DNA of 64,000 bases from Paraspadella gotoi (taxonomy: Eukaryota; Chaetognatha): assembly GCA_051294375.1 (NCBI GenBank), contig CM119267.1, positions 18,392,992 to 18,456,991 of the forward strand, written 5' to 3'. The notes below the pieces were generated by a model. That model had not been told where the DNA came from. It saw nothing but the letters and a program-made list of their open reading frames with translations, and did no database searches. The translations under genes and the position numbers were made by a program. Below are positions 25,861 to 38,213 of this stretch, one piece after another. Every line of letters begins with the position of its first letter. Position 1 is the stretch's first letter.

Positions 25861-28800
25861 CTAAAATAAATAACTCATCGGTTTAACGGAAACTAGAGAA
25901 TAAAGCAAGTCATCTTCAGAGTCTTTGGTCAATTTGTACAAAACGTCCTTCGGTACATCATCTTGGCAATTGGCGGCGGCAACGACTTTGGCCTCATTAT
26001 TATCGCTTTCAGTCGCTGCGTCAGAAGTGGCACGTAAAGTGTTACTTGATGTCGTTGCGGAATCGGCCGAGTCGACCTTCACTGGATAATCTTGACTAGC
26101 CAATCTGAGTTGTGCAAAAGATCATGGACTTAAATTTTAAACTCAAAAGACGTCCAAACAATAACTAAAAAACGTTTTAAAAAACCTGAATAATACGTTA
26201 TCCTCCGGGGAAGCTAAAAAATCTGCTCGACCGAAACTGCTTTGAAATTCGGCGGTCGATAGACGGTAAAGGTCGCCGCTTTCGTCGGACCTAACGCTCG
26301 AAGTTATAGGAAAAAAGGAGGGAGAATCGTCTGAAGGAGAGTTAACAGATGCCGGAGTTTGTGTTTCGATGTCGCCAAGAGATCGCGATGATGGGCGGTC
26401 ATTGGGAGGAGGAGGAGGAGCAGGGGGAGGAGCCAATTTGTACAGAGTATTAACGTCCTCATCTTCCGAATCTTTTTTGATCTTTTTCGACGGCGTCAAC
26501 AATGGAGGGGAATTCTCATGTTTTTTTCTTTTACCGCGTCCTTTTCTTTGCGGCAGCGACCTTTTCGTCGGAGACAATAAAGACGCCACCTCGCCTAACA
26601 TCGAAAGGTTCTCGCGGCCGCCGACGTCGGACGCCTCGTCTTCCTCGGACGCTCTTGAGTCTTCCGAATATTCACGGGTTGTCCGTGGAGGCGACTCGAT
26701 CTCGCAATCGGCGGAGTCATTAGAGGAATCGAGAGCCGCGCTGGGACCATCCTCGGAAGAATGCGGCGCGGAGGATCGAGGCGCAGTCGAATCGGTCGAA
26801 GATGACGCCGGCGCGGGGGTCGAGATTGATGAGAAAGAATCGACGCTCGATAGTTCTGACTTTCTTTGCTGATCTCGCATCATTTGTTGAGTCAACTCTA
26901 TGCTTTCATAACGAACCTCCTAAAATAAAATTTTGTAAATTATTATCGAGGCAATCATTTAAGATGTGTTTTTTTTTTTGTAAACGGGCAGATCTAAAAC
27001 TTGCCTGAAGTCTGTAAAATCCGTCGTCGTAAAGAATGTACTTGACTCGCTTAAGTTCTTCGGGCCACTTGAAGTCGTGAACGCTCCGCAGATGAGTAGT
27101 TAAAGTCGTTCCGCGAGTGAATTCCTTCAAACACTCGTGGCACTGGTACTTTCGATTACCGATGCCGGCATTTTTTAAGTCGTGAGACCTTTGGTGAGAT
27201 TTCAGACATTCCAGGCTCACCGAAGAATACTTGCAACCTTCTACGTCGCAACGGTAAACTTCGTCCAATTCGTGGTTGTTCAGATGTTTGTTCAGGTCGT
27301 ATTGAGTTTTAGCCCGGTAAGGGCATTGGGGACAGCTATGCGGCCGGTAGTCCGAGTGTTTGTACTGGATGTGATGTCTTAAGTTGGCAGGGAAAGCGCA
27401 GGTGAGATCGCAGAAGGGGCATTTGTAGTGATTGACGTGTTGTCTCATGTGGTCGCGGAGGAGGCGTTCGAGGCCGAACTTTTTCGAGCAGTACTCGCAA
27501 AGAAATACTTGCGTTTCGGCGTTTTGTTGTCGTTTGAGATGATCGAAGAATTTCGTTTTGTTCGCAAACATTCCCCCGCATCGGGGACAACCCACGCATT
27601 TTTCCTGAGTGTGACCCATTAGGTGTTGCTTAAGATGGCCTTTCAGGCGAATGGACTTAATGCAGTTCCGCCATAAGCACTTTAGGAGGGTGCCTTTTTC
27701 CGATGGCTCGTTAAGTACATGGGAGGCTACGTGTTTGTAAAACAGAATTGGATTGTCGAACACGGTTCCGCAGTCGTTCCACCTAGCGAAAAAATAGCTC
27801 TTTAAACTTTATTCTAAATAACCGGCGTAATTTTGGCATAAATACCCTAATGGTTGACGCTCACTCGCATAATAGTCGATTCGGCAAGTCTGGAATAAGA
27901 TTCCTACTGGAGACGTCGAACTGACAATCCTCCAAATTATTCTTCGAAGTCACCGCGGAGCCCAAAAATTTTATTTTTGAGTGGAAGACGTGAAAGAAGA
28001 CGTGACGTGAAAACTCCTCAAACTGCGCGTCGATCGGTTTCGTGTCCACATCCGCCTCTATGGGCACATTTGGTGGTTAAATAAATAATAACAATGTGAA
28101 ATAGCCTCATACTAACCAACTCTAAGCGGGACGAAATCGCAGTCTTCCCAGAGACACTTAAAAAGAGGATTAGTTTCGTCCGCTTGACCGTCGACGAGAG
28201 AGTCGTCGAGGACGAGGGCTTTTTGAATCCTGTCGCGGACTCGAACCAAATGCTTCTCCACGTGGGACGCGAGATTTTCGCAGGAGAAGGTCGGACCATC
28301 GCCGGTTAACAGATTGCCCTGAGTGAAGAAATTAATTGTGCTGTGAACCATAATTGAGAAATTGACAATACATTAAAAAAAAAAGAAGAAATATATAGCA
28401 TGAAAAATGAAGATCGAATATAACTTTAGTAAAAGGAATGAACTAACGAAGCTAAGAATTCCCTCCAAAAATTGATTTCGAGATAGAAACCTTTTGTGGA
28501 CAATCGCGCCACTCGCACTTGAGATGAAAATCGACTTTCGAAGAAAAAGTCTTGGCGAGTTTGGGATCGGGTTGATAGTCCGCTTCGTCATCCTCATTCT
28601 CCGCCGCCGACTCGTGCTGAATCACCACCAAGGGCGCGTCCGACGGAAGATTTAAAGCGTCCAGACTCGTCAGAGCCGTCGTCGAACTTAAAAAAAAAAA
28701 AAGAGTCATTAGCTCTGGAAGCTGTTCTTCGGAAAAGAGTAACGGGACTTTTTCTTTCTGAACCAAAACTTATTACTAACCTGTGATTGTTGTCTTCCGT

Positions 28801-28878
28801 GGCGATAAGAATGTCGACTGTTTTATACGCAGACTGAGCTTCTTTGACGTTAGCTTCTCCGACCGAGTCGGACGCCAT
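25861..28878 (-). CDS. HINFP: HINFP-like C2H2 zinc-finger transcription factor (histone H4 gene activator), ~814 aa
   Basis: HINFP binds histone H4 promoters and drives their S-phase transcription. Exons 28878-28781, 28686-28491, 28318-28117, 28057-27865, 27782-27005, 26919-26186, 26104-25861 (2,445 nt). About ten C2H2 fingers run from residue ~85 to ~490: CEWRDC, CLWEDC, CEWNDC, CLWRNC, CPRCGGMFANKTKF, CEYCSKKF, CPFCDLTC, CPQCPYRA, CDVEGCKYSS and CHECLKEFTRG. The block after the last finger (HDFKWPEELKRVKY, EDGFYRLQ-type sequence, VRYESIELTQQMM) is specific to HINFP. The C-terminal ~290 residues are acidic and Ser/Pro-rich and are much longer than in vertebrates. The exon 5/6 junction uses a GC donor (CAG|GCAAGT). 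Two spaced fingers have long inserts. Confidence 0.93.
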
Positions 28879-28910
28879 CTTTTCTTTACCACTAAACTTA
28901 GTCCATTCTG

Positions 28911-28912
28911 CT
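28911..28912 (-). other. Acceptor-like AG before the HINFP start
   Basis: Reads aatttacaaattttcag, 33 nt upstream of the ATG at 28878. Candidate trans-splice acceptor or 5' UTR intron end. Confidence 0.45.
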
Positions 28913-29141
28913 GAAAATTTGTAAATTATAAAATAACGAGCCAGTAAGAATGGCAGTTTTCAACGAAAAAAAGGTAACGTGGCCTTAAAACAAGCTTGTA
29001 TAATATGGAATTATGGATGCAACGGTTAAATAAAAAGAAATACTAACAATAGGAGGCACTTGAACAGAAATAAATCAATGGAATGTAAATTCCGATAAAG
29101 TACAGCTGGTTTCGTGCATCACAAGTAATAACTTTATGAAC

Positions 29142-32100
29142 TTATTTCTTATTGGGGTTGGCAAAACGTTGCACAGTGGAAACCCCATCGACAAACTTTG
29201 TTCGAAAAAGAACGTTGGCGTTATTGAACATATTGTCCTTGAGGGAAACTATTATGAATTGAGAGTTTTTAAACTTTTGCTTGATTATCTGCCCTATGTT
29301 TTGCGTGTGCGACAAGTCCAATGCTGCATCCACCTGAAAATGTAAGTGAAAATGGTGATGACGAGGAATTTAAATAATGCATAATGTTAAAGTACCTCGT
29401 CTAGAATGTACAAAGGCGCCGGTTTAAAACGGAGGAGGGAGAGAATGAGCGAAAGAGCGACGAGGGATCGCTGACCGCCGGACAACTCTGTCAAACTTTC
29501 TTTCCAAACGTCACCAAATGCCACCTAAATTGACAAACACATCAAAGCGTCAAGCAGTTTTTATTTACTCTGTATGATATTGAAATGTATTTTCTTGAAC
29601 TTACGCGAATTTCTAAGCCTTCTAAAGTTTGGTCGTTTTTGAATAATGGCACCAACTTTGAATTTGTCCCGGGGAGCAACGTGGAGAAAATTTGTCCAAA
29701 GTCGACGTTAACTTGCTCGCAAGCTTTGCTTATAGCTTGAATCTTCTGGTCATCGCATTCTCTGAAGCAAAAATGTTTGTAAATAAAAAAAAAAATTAAT
29801 CTCGCAAATAAAAACGCACCTAATAACGGCCTGTATCTGTATCTTATCCGAAAGCACTTTCTCCCGTTTGTTTTTCAACTCTGTGAATTGCTCTTCCTTC
29901 TCGCCCAAAGTCGCCATCGCTCGCTGGAGTAAAAGCGAAAGTAGTAGCATTAAAAATCGAATGGTACACCGACCAGCGTTTTCGCATCTTACCTGATTGA
30001 CGGTCTTGAGCAACGAGTCCCGCTTTTCGCAGAGCTTCTTTCTCTTATTTGATGCCTCGTGCGGATCCTGTGCTTTGAAATCGTAAATGGAATGCGGTCG
30101 TCCGAAAGATTCTCGGTCCTCTTTGATCCAAGGATACTCTTTGATCATCGACTCCAACTGATTTTCGTTTCCGGCGACTTCATCTTCTTTTTTTCTGTAA
30201 ATATGTACAAAACATTTTTTTTTCCAGGTGATAAAAATTTAATCATTAATTTTTGTTAAACATTAAAGTCTATTACAAAAAAAATCATCTTTTAAACGCC
30301 TGTACTTGAGATTGTGTTCCAACTCGCCGATCTTGAGCTTTAATTTTTCTACGTCCTTCTTGATTCTTTCCTTCTCGGCGACGTGCTTGGCGATCTCCTT
30401 GCTCTTGGCCTTGATCCATTCCTTTTTTTCGGCCAGCTCCGCCTGAAGCGTTTCGGCGGTCTCGCTTGTCTCCTTGGTGGTCTTCCGTAACTCCTCGATT
30501 TTCTCGGCGAAGGCAACGATATTCTCCGCAACCTTGTCCAATTGGAGACGGTAGTTGTCCGACTCCTTCCCAAGCTCTTCGATCTCGAGACGATTCTGTC
30601 CGTGTTGACGCTCCATCTCCGTCATTCGCTTGCCGACCGTCTCGGCCGCCTTTTTGGAGTCTTTGAAATTCTGCTCGGCGGCTTTCAACTCCTTTTCCCG
30701 ATAAGCGGCCGCGTTTTGGATCTGAGAGAAAATAAGAACAACAATAAAACAACAACAAAAATAAGTATATTTTAGATTCTTTAGAAGTGCCCTACTTTGT
30801 CCTGCAGTTCGTCCGCCTTCTTCTTCATCTCCGCCGCTTTGTTTTCCGACGCTTTCATTGTTTCCTGGCAAGTAGTAATCGTCGCTTCCAACTCCTTAAT
30901 ATCTTCCATCAACTGATGGTGACTTGTCGCTTCCAGTCGTTGACGAGCTAATTCGCCCTCTTGCATCTTTAACTCGAAACGGCCTTTCAAGTCCTAAATC
31001 ATATTTTCGGGGAAAAAAAAAGATGTTTAAAAAGAGTTTAAAACTTTATGGGACTAAAACTTGTCATTCAAGGTTAAAACCTGATATTTTCGAAAGTTGT
31101 TCATCATTCCTCCCAATTGGCGGGAGATTTGGGCGAGGCGCTCTTGCTTTTGACGCAGTTCATCTTCCATCCTGTTCAAGTTCGACACTTGACTTAGAAG
31201 AGAAGCGCGCTCTTGACGAGCGCCACCGGAAAGCGTTCCGGCGGGATTATAGTTATCGCCTAGCCAGGAATAAAAAAAGCGCCAATAATAGTATGGTTGA
31301 ACTTACTTTTGGCAATGGCTTAAAACTTACCTTCCAAGGTCACGCAAGTTTTACTAATGGACGGGTCGAAACAAACTCGCTTGGCGACGTCTGGGTTGGC
31401 GCAGATAAAAACACCTCCAAAGACCCACTCCATTGCGGGTCGCACCGCCTCGTCAAAGTCGATGACATCGAGGGCGCGCCAGACAAGTCCTGGGCCCCCA
31501 GCGATGCTCTGAGCTCGCTTGACCAGCTGCGGTTGAATAGGGTGCGGCTGGATTTTATTGAGAGGGATAAAATTGGTGCGACGCTCAAGTCGACCACGTT
31601 CGATAAGCTGTTTGCCGATTTGCTCGCTGTCGACGATAACGAATCTGGAAATGAAATTTTTTTATTAGTAATATATAATAAATATTCAGGCGAAGGATCT
31701 TTTTTTTTCTGAACGTTTTTAACAACGAGGCCACATAAGCCTGTATAAAACAGCTATGCTTTTAACTTGTATGTAAACTGGTCAAGCAAAGTGCGACAGA
31801 TAGTACCTTAATTTTCCCCCGGAGGCGACTTCAACGGCCGTAGTAAATTTAGGATCTTTCACGTAAACACCCTTCGCAACGAGGCCTTTGACTTGTGAGT
31901 CGTCGAAGTTGGCAGAAGGGCGTGAGTAGCGGAATTGTAGATCGGGATGACGATGGAAGATCGTGTCTACGCTGTCGCTCAATGTCCTGAGAATAGAAAG
32001 TTTATGAAATAATTCATAAAATAAATATTGAATTTCGCAAAAAAAAAAAACCAAACCTTATTTGAGTTTGGAGCTCCTTTTTCTCTTGACCCAGCGTTTC

Positions 32101-34083
32101 CACGGATTCCTCATTGACGCCGAGTCTACGTATTTCCTCCTCCAGATTTACGGTCGAAGTGTTTAAATTATCCACTAAGACCTGTGGGAGGAAATATAGA
32201 TTTCGAAGAGGAACACTGGCACGAAATGTTTTTAAGACTTACCTTGTCCTTGACGTAAGCCGCCTCGGTTTTTTTCAACTCGGACTGTTTCTTCTTAATT
32301 TCTCCATGAGCGTGCTTCAAACGGTCCTGTGACTTTTTCAAATCCGTTTTGCTAGTAGAAACTTCTTCCATGGCCTTCATCAGTTGATCCTTGATAATAA
32401 TACATTGAGAATCATTTGTCGATATTGACACCAAATGAACGCAACTCCCGCACCTGCAATGAAGCGTTGTCCCCGTGCTCGTTGCTGCAGAGTCCAGCTT
32501 GGACGCCTTGGAAATTCTTCTCGGCTTTTTTGTGAGCCTCGACGGCCTCGGCGTGCTCTTGCTTCATGGCCTCGTACTCCTCCCTCTTTCTCTCCAAATC
32601 CGCCTCCTTTCGCTCGACGGTCTTCACATTGTTCTCGATGTTCCGCTTGAGATCGCACTCCGTCTTTTGCTCCGCCTTGAGACCATTTTGGTTTGCTGTT
32701 AATTGTTGATACAAGGGAGAGTCGAAGAAATAAGGGAATCTTGAAATTTCTCTTAATAGAATTCAGCGCGACTTACTCTTGAGAGTGCTCTGAGCGACGG
32801 CGTCGAGTTTAATGGCTTCTTTCACTTTGGTCTCGATCTCGTGCAAAGCGTCGCCACTTTCCGCTTCCCGTTGCTGCTCCAACTCTTTGATAATCACTTC
32901 TGTCTGGGCAACACTTTCCGTTTTGTATTTCGAATCCTACCAGGGAAAAAAAGGAAAAATTAGTGAAAACTATGTCTATGTCTTCGGTCGGAAAATTGAA
33001 AAACAGTTCATCTACCTGTTCGATTTTAGCGATGTTGTCCTGAATTTCTTTCACTTGATTGCTCGAAGTCAAAGCCACCTCCTCGGTCTTCATGTATTGA
33101 AAGGCGACGACGAACTTGGTCAAATGCTCCAACTCTCGACTGACCTAATAAAAAAAATTAACAGGCTAAGAAAAAGCCATAGCGCCTTAGCGATAACTAA
33201 AGATATTCGTTCGAGCGGCGAACCTTTTGAAACTCCATGTAGGCGGCACGCTCGCCCTTAAGCCGCTCCATGGTGGGCTCAATGTCATCCTTGAGCATCC
33301 GGTCGATCTCGTTAAGCTTCGTCTCGTTGTCGTTGATCGCTTTTAGGCATTGGAGTCGCTTGGCTTCGTACATCTTCGTCCCGGCAGCTTCCTCCACCAT
33401 GGACAAGATTTCCGGAGGTTTCATGTTCAGAACCTTCGTGATGCGGCCCTGTTTTGAAGGAGAGAGACTGGTGGTGAGTTTCGGCGAAAGTATACTGCCC
33501 TGTTAATCAATAGAAACATCTATGAGACCCACTTGCATGATAAGAAAGTGAGGGTTATTGACGTTAAGAGAGACGCTTTGGAAAAGATCGTGGACGCGTT
33601 GATTCTGCGCGTTGACGCCGTTAATGAGGTATTTATTCCTGCCGCCCACGACAATCTAGCGAGTTTTAAAGTACGTAGATAAATATGTATTATATTTATT
33701 TTACAGATCATTCAAAAGGGCGTCTTGTATTTTCATTTTTCAATGTTTCGATGAATTGAGCGAACCTGACGAGTCACAGTAATTTCAGAAGACTCTTCGT
33801 AACCCAGCGGGGACTGACTCCGGTCCGAATTGTCGAAAACTACGTTGACTGTGGCCTTGGTGATTCCGGCCTGGCCATTCTTGTAGACCAACTCCTGCAG
33901 GTTATGGGCTCGGACGTGGGAGAGATTGCTGATACCTAGCACGAAGCAGATCGAGTCGAGAATGTTCGATTTTCCGGAGCCATTGAGACCGGTAATGGCA
34001 TTAAATTGAGGATCGAAACCAGAGACGACAGTTCGGTTAGCGTACGACTTGAAACCGTCAATTATTATCTCTTTAATGTACAT
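29142..34083 (-). CDS. SMC2: SMC2, condensin core ATPase, 1,179 aa
   Basis: Structural maintenance of chromosomes 2, partner of SMC4 in condensin. Exons 34083-33766, 33655-33533, 33448-33224, 33144-33016, 32936-32777, 32695-32454, 32389-32243, 32181-32057, 31986-31807, 31644-31331, 31259-31081, 30993-30796, 30721-30306, 30194-29993, 29923-29820, 29761-29605, 29524-29396, 29333-29142 (3,540 nt). The head N-terminus [18 protein letters not shown] carries the Walker [15 protein letters not shown] and [21 protein letters not shown] long coiled coil, the hinge ([13 protein letters not shown] to VTLEG) and a second coiled coil follow. The C-terminal head has [16 protein letters not shown], Walker [18 protein letters not shown] and [11 protein letters not shown]. 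These are SMC2-specific, not SMC1, 3 or 4. Length matches the human protein (1,197 aa). Confidence 0.98.
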
Positions 34084-34592
34084 TTTTCAAATGATTTTTT
34101 TTTCGGCTAGAAAATAAAATTCTAAAAAAATAAACATATATAGTAACTAAATACGAGCCGGTGAATGGCACTGTTATACTTTAGATCTTTACCTAAGGTT
34201 AAGGAAATAAAACGAAAAAAATATAAGATGTCATGGGATGGCACTGTCAAAAGGCTGTATAGATTATTTCACATTATAATGTAATAGCGTAACTACAATT
34301 ATTCTCGAGACATATTCGAGACGATTAGGAACGAGTGAATTAGGAGTAAATTAGCGTTTCATACGGTAAGTAAAATCTAAGAATGTCGTGTCAAAATACG
34401 ACACTTAAGCCAAAACTTAAAATGAGAACAATTTAACAACTCTTAAAAACAAAAATAATAGCTGGAAAATCTCGATGTAGATAGGTAAGATCACAAAATT
34501 TTGAGTATCGTTAATACAAATTGAGCAGGCACTCTATGTTAAGCGATATGTAGAGGTTCTTAAGGCGTTATTGTTTAGTATAGGAAGTGGCT
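34084..34592. other. Intergenic, Ig-protein 3' side to SMC2
   Basis: AT-rich. An acceptor-like ttttattttctag (AG at 34108-34107) lies 24 nt upstream of the SMC2 ATG. No ORF or RNA gene is recognised. Confidence 0.55.
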
Positions 34593-37500
34593 TTAAAGCC
34601 GTTCATCTCCAGGGCGCAGCTCGGGTTCTTCCGGAAAGGAAAGGTCTTGCAGGTCCTCCTTCGAAAGATCTCCTTCGGTCGTAACCTGATGGGTCAACAA
34701 ATTAAAGTACTATGAAATTTGTACAACCTATATAAAAATTATCCATTCATTTAATAAATAAGCTATCTTGCCCCTGACTTTGGACAGGCTTTGGTGGTTT
34801 AAGGCCTCCATCACTCTTACAAGATAATGACATAGCAGGACCCTGCAAGCTTTCAATCAAGACTGTCACAGTCTCGTTTATTCACTCCCAGAGTTCCTGG
34901 CTTCCCTATTAAATAACGATTATAAATATATGGGGGTCTCTTACTTGATCCGTTTCGGTGGCCATGAATGAATCGTCTTCTCCCTCCCCAGTTGTATTAG
35001 CGGCGGGATGGTTCAATGACGTTTCGGCCGTCTTCTTTGCGTCGTGCTCTATCAGTTTGACGCCCTCCTCCTCGTCCGCTGGTGCCGCTAGTATTAAAAT
35101 AAGAATATAGCTAAAACTATATGCAATAGGACGTAATTTTTTCCCCTTTTCTTTCAGTGCAATATGTAAGACTTCCTCTTCTTTCACCCTCACCTTCTCC
35201 CTTAGCGTTGACGCCCTTTTCGACGTCCATTTTTCCGCCGGTGGCTTTTCGCCTTAAAACCAAGGCTATGAATACGGCGACGGCGACGATGATGACGATG
35301 GCAATGGAAACGGCCCAAACCGTCGATGAAATATTGCTCAATGGGAAAGCGGAAGACTCGTCTGTGGTAGAACATCAGTTAATCAGGACATGGTCTAATA
35401 TTACTTATTTAAAAAGAGACGAGAGGGCCTTACCGTCTTCATCTCGCGGCTCGATCAGACTCAACTCGATCGCGTGAGTCTCGACTCCAATCCCGTTCTC
35501 CGCCACGCACTTGTACACGCCGGCATGAGCGCGGGACGCGTTCTTCACGTGATAAACGGCGGTGGTGGCGGAGACGCCTTCAGCTGGCGCGTCCAGGGCG
35601 GAGCCGTTTTCCCGAGATAAATTTAGGTGGGGAGAAAAGAACCAAGCGTAAGAGGGGCTGGGGTTCCCATGGAACGGGCACGCGAGCAGCAAATCGTTTC
35701 CGAGACTAATAAAAGTTAAGACGAGTTCGAAAGGTCAAAAGTTTTAAGTAATAAAACACAACATCGTTTCAATTTACCCAAACATAACGCGATTCGGGAC
35801 GACCTCCCGACGCGAGAGAAAACTGACGTGGACAGGAATTTCTGCAATAGGGGATTCGACTCCGGTCCAAGGATTTTTGGCCATGCAAGATATGGCCTTG
35901 TTGTTCATTTCCGCCACGGCGACGATGGCGCTTGAATTGACGATTTTTTCATCTGATACGACGAAGAATAAAGTCAATATGAGAAAGCAAAAGAGAGAAA
36001 AAGAAAGAAGCAACGCCGGTTAACCTTGAAAAGAATAAGTAATAACTGATTGGGGACGAGAGTTGACGGCCACGCACTCAACCCCAAAAGTCTGACCAGC
36101 TTCAACACGAATCTCTTCCTTGTTCGGTCGAACCGAGTCCGGTCCATGAGCCACGGGAATTTGAAATTCTTCGCTGAGATTCGCTGAGATAAGAATCAAA
36201 CATCGATTTTATAGTTGAAAATATTATACATATAACGAAATGGCTTTTTTCTCCTCACCCGCCTCGCATCGTACGACGGCGTCGGTCAACGCCGGCAGAG
36301 ACGAGGTGACAAGGGTAAATGCGACGACTTTCCCCTCACGCGTCAAGTTGGAAAGTAGACCGTCTGATTCTGAGTCGACGGTGATTTCCGTCGCGGGATT
36401 TCCTAAATCGTCAACGCCACAAGAAACTCGACGAGAATCGTCTCCCATGACAATATATTTGGGTGCGCCCTCAAGCTAATCAAAAAATAAATGAAAAAAA
36501 TTATTATTTTAATAGAAATATTAATCCCGGGGAATAACAGAAGACAACGCTGCCAAACAGATTCTCACTTTCAAAATCCTAGGCGCCCAAGTGACGCTGG
36601 CGAGATTAGATTCGCAGACGAGTCCGAGAGAAGGAAGTTGGCAAGCGACTCGAGTCGCGTTGTCGTCATTTCTCGAGAAAACCGGCTGAGATAAAAGACA
36701 AAAGTCGAATTTTGCGTCTCGAATAATAAATCATCAAGAAAAATCTAAAAAGACCTCGACAGCGGAGCCAATCAAAAAGTCGCCGTCGTCCGAGATTTTC
36801 GACCGCTGTTCCTCGTCTCCTTTTTTCATGAGGAAAAAACTTGGCAACCAACCGGCAGAGGGACCGAATTTGGCGACGCGACAGGAGGCGTTCGTAGGGG
36901 CGCCTTCCTCTACCGTCGTTAGCAGAGGGCATTCGAAAGAGGATCCGTTAAAGACGGAAACGGAAACGTCATTTCCGCCTGGAATCCACAAGAAAGAGAG
37001 GTACGTATAAAAGGTCAATTTTTTTTTTCTAACCGCAGTCTACGAAACCGAACTCGAGACAAGACCTTGATCGTCGCAGAAGTAATCTCCGGCTTGTTTC
37101 TCGGTGGCGGAGGCAAATGTATAAACGAATGTTTTTCCATTGTCCTCCACAGTGATGCTTCAAAAAAGAGAGATTAAATTGAAACTTAATTCGAAGAAAG
37201 TGATTCCTAGGATTTATTCGTCAGCAGTTTACGTTGGTCAATGGACAGGCCTACTTTAATTCTTTGGGCGCATCGGGTCTTCTTTTCTCCCCCTCGGCAA
37301 ACTGAACCGATTCAACGTTAGACTCGTAGTGTTTGAATTTCAAAAGTGGTGAAAAGGCTTTGGTATCCTTGAAAATCGTGGGGCAAGTTAACCGTAGCGG
37401 TTCACCTTGTGGTAAATATTGAAAAGTCAAGGGGTAAAAACCATACTAATTTGTTTCATTCCACAGGCAATAACCGTAATAACCCTCTAACACTTTCACG

Positions 37501-37618
37501 CTCTTTGCTCACCTTGCAATACTGAAACTGGTCTTGGGACTTTTCCAAACGATTTGGAAATAAGTAACATCGACAAAAACAGCAAAAGATAATAAGCTAA
37601 TGTCGACATCGCAAACAT
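34593..37618 (-). CDS. Single-pass membrane protein with several Ig-like domains, ~638 aa; no family assigned
   Basis: Exons 37618-37513, 37405-37255, 37157-37066, 36978-36755, 36685-36569, 36475-36259, 36183-36025, 35952-35778, 35705-35434, 35361-35194, 35087-34945, 34685-34593 (1,917 nt). The first exon encodes a clear signal peptide (LAYYLLLFLSMLLI). The ectodomain of about 490 residues has cysteine pairs and end motifs typical of Ig folds, for example QAGDYFCDD and RAHAGVYKCVAENG, plus several NxS/T sites. I see about five domains, the middle ones divergent. One transmembrane helix (VWAVSIAIVIIVAVAVFIAL) is followed by RRK and an acidic cytoplasmic tail of about 95 residues without an ITAM, kinase or PDZ-ligand motif that I recognise. 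It could be a cell-adhesion or receptor protein. Its place among mitotic genes is unexplained. Confidence 0.82.
34706..34911 (+). repeat. Dispersed ~205-bp repeat, copy 1 (intron of the Ig-domain gene)
   Basis: Highly similar to the reverse complement of 58655-58859 over its whole length. One end reads agtactatgaaatttgtaca, the other cctggcttccctatt. Internal landmarks are ctttggacaggctttggtgg and ataatgacatagcagg. No coding capacity and no A or B box is seen. Confidence 0.88.
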
Positions 37619-38213
37619 TAATGAGATCACAGCTTATAAATTATCGTTTGTATTTAATTTGGAATGTGCGGAGGAGATCACCTAGGAGTAACGGATAACA
37701 ATAAAAAATTTAATAAAAGTACAATTTTTTTAACTAAATGAACAAGGCACGAATAAAATAAACAAGAGCCATCTCTTCAATGATTCATCTTTTGTTCCGT
37801 CGAAATTCCATTTTGGAAGAGGCGTTCCTAAAAGAAATGAAAAAAAAAATCGTACATACGAACATAAGTTGATATAACAGATAGCAAGCGAACAAGCAAT
37901 CTGGTGTCCTCAGATCTCATAATGATAATGCTCAGCGGGCTGCCAAGTCGATACAAAGTTAAAATTCGTAAAGTAAAATAAAGGAAAAAGTAAACACAAT
38001 ATGTACAAATAAGTTTCCGATAAAATATTTTTTCAAAAATGTTAATTTAAAACTATTAAAACGAATTGAACAAAGCATCAGAAGGCAAAAAAAACGTCGC
38101 TCTCACAAAAAGCTATTTAATCACAGAACATTAAAGAAAACTTCATATGAATGATAAAATAAACACTCACATACATTAAGAAGATTGGGATGAAAAATAA
38201 ATGTGATGAAACG
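37619..38213. other. Intergenic, Spindly 3' side to Ig-domain gene
   Basis: AT-rich. It contains one copy (about 37907-37938) of a ~30-bp sequence, tcctcagatctcataatg and onward, that recurs at about 38414-38445 in the last Spindly intron. No gene is recognised. Confidence 0.55.
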
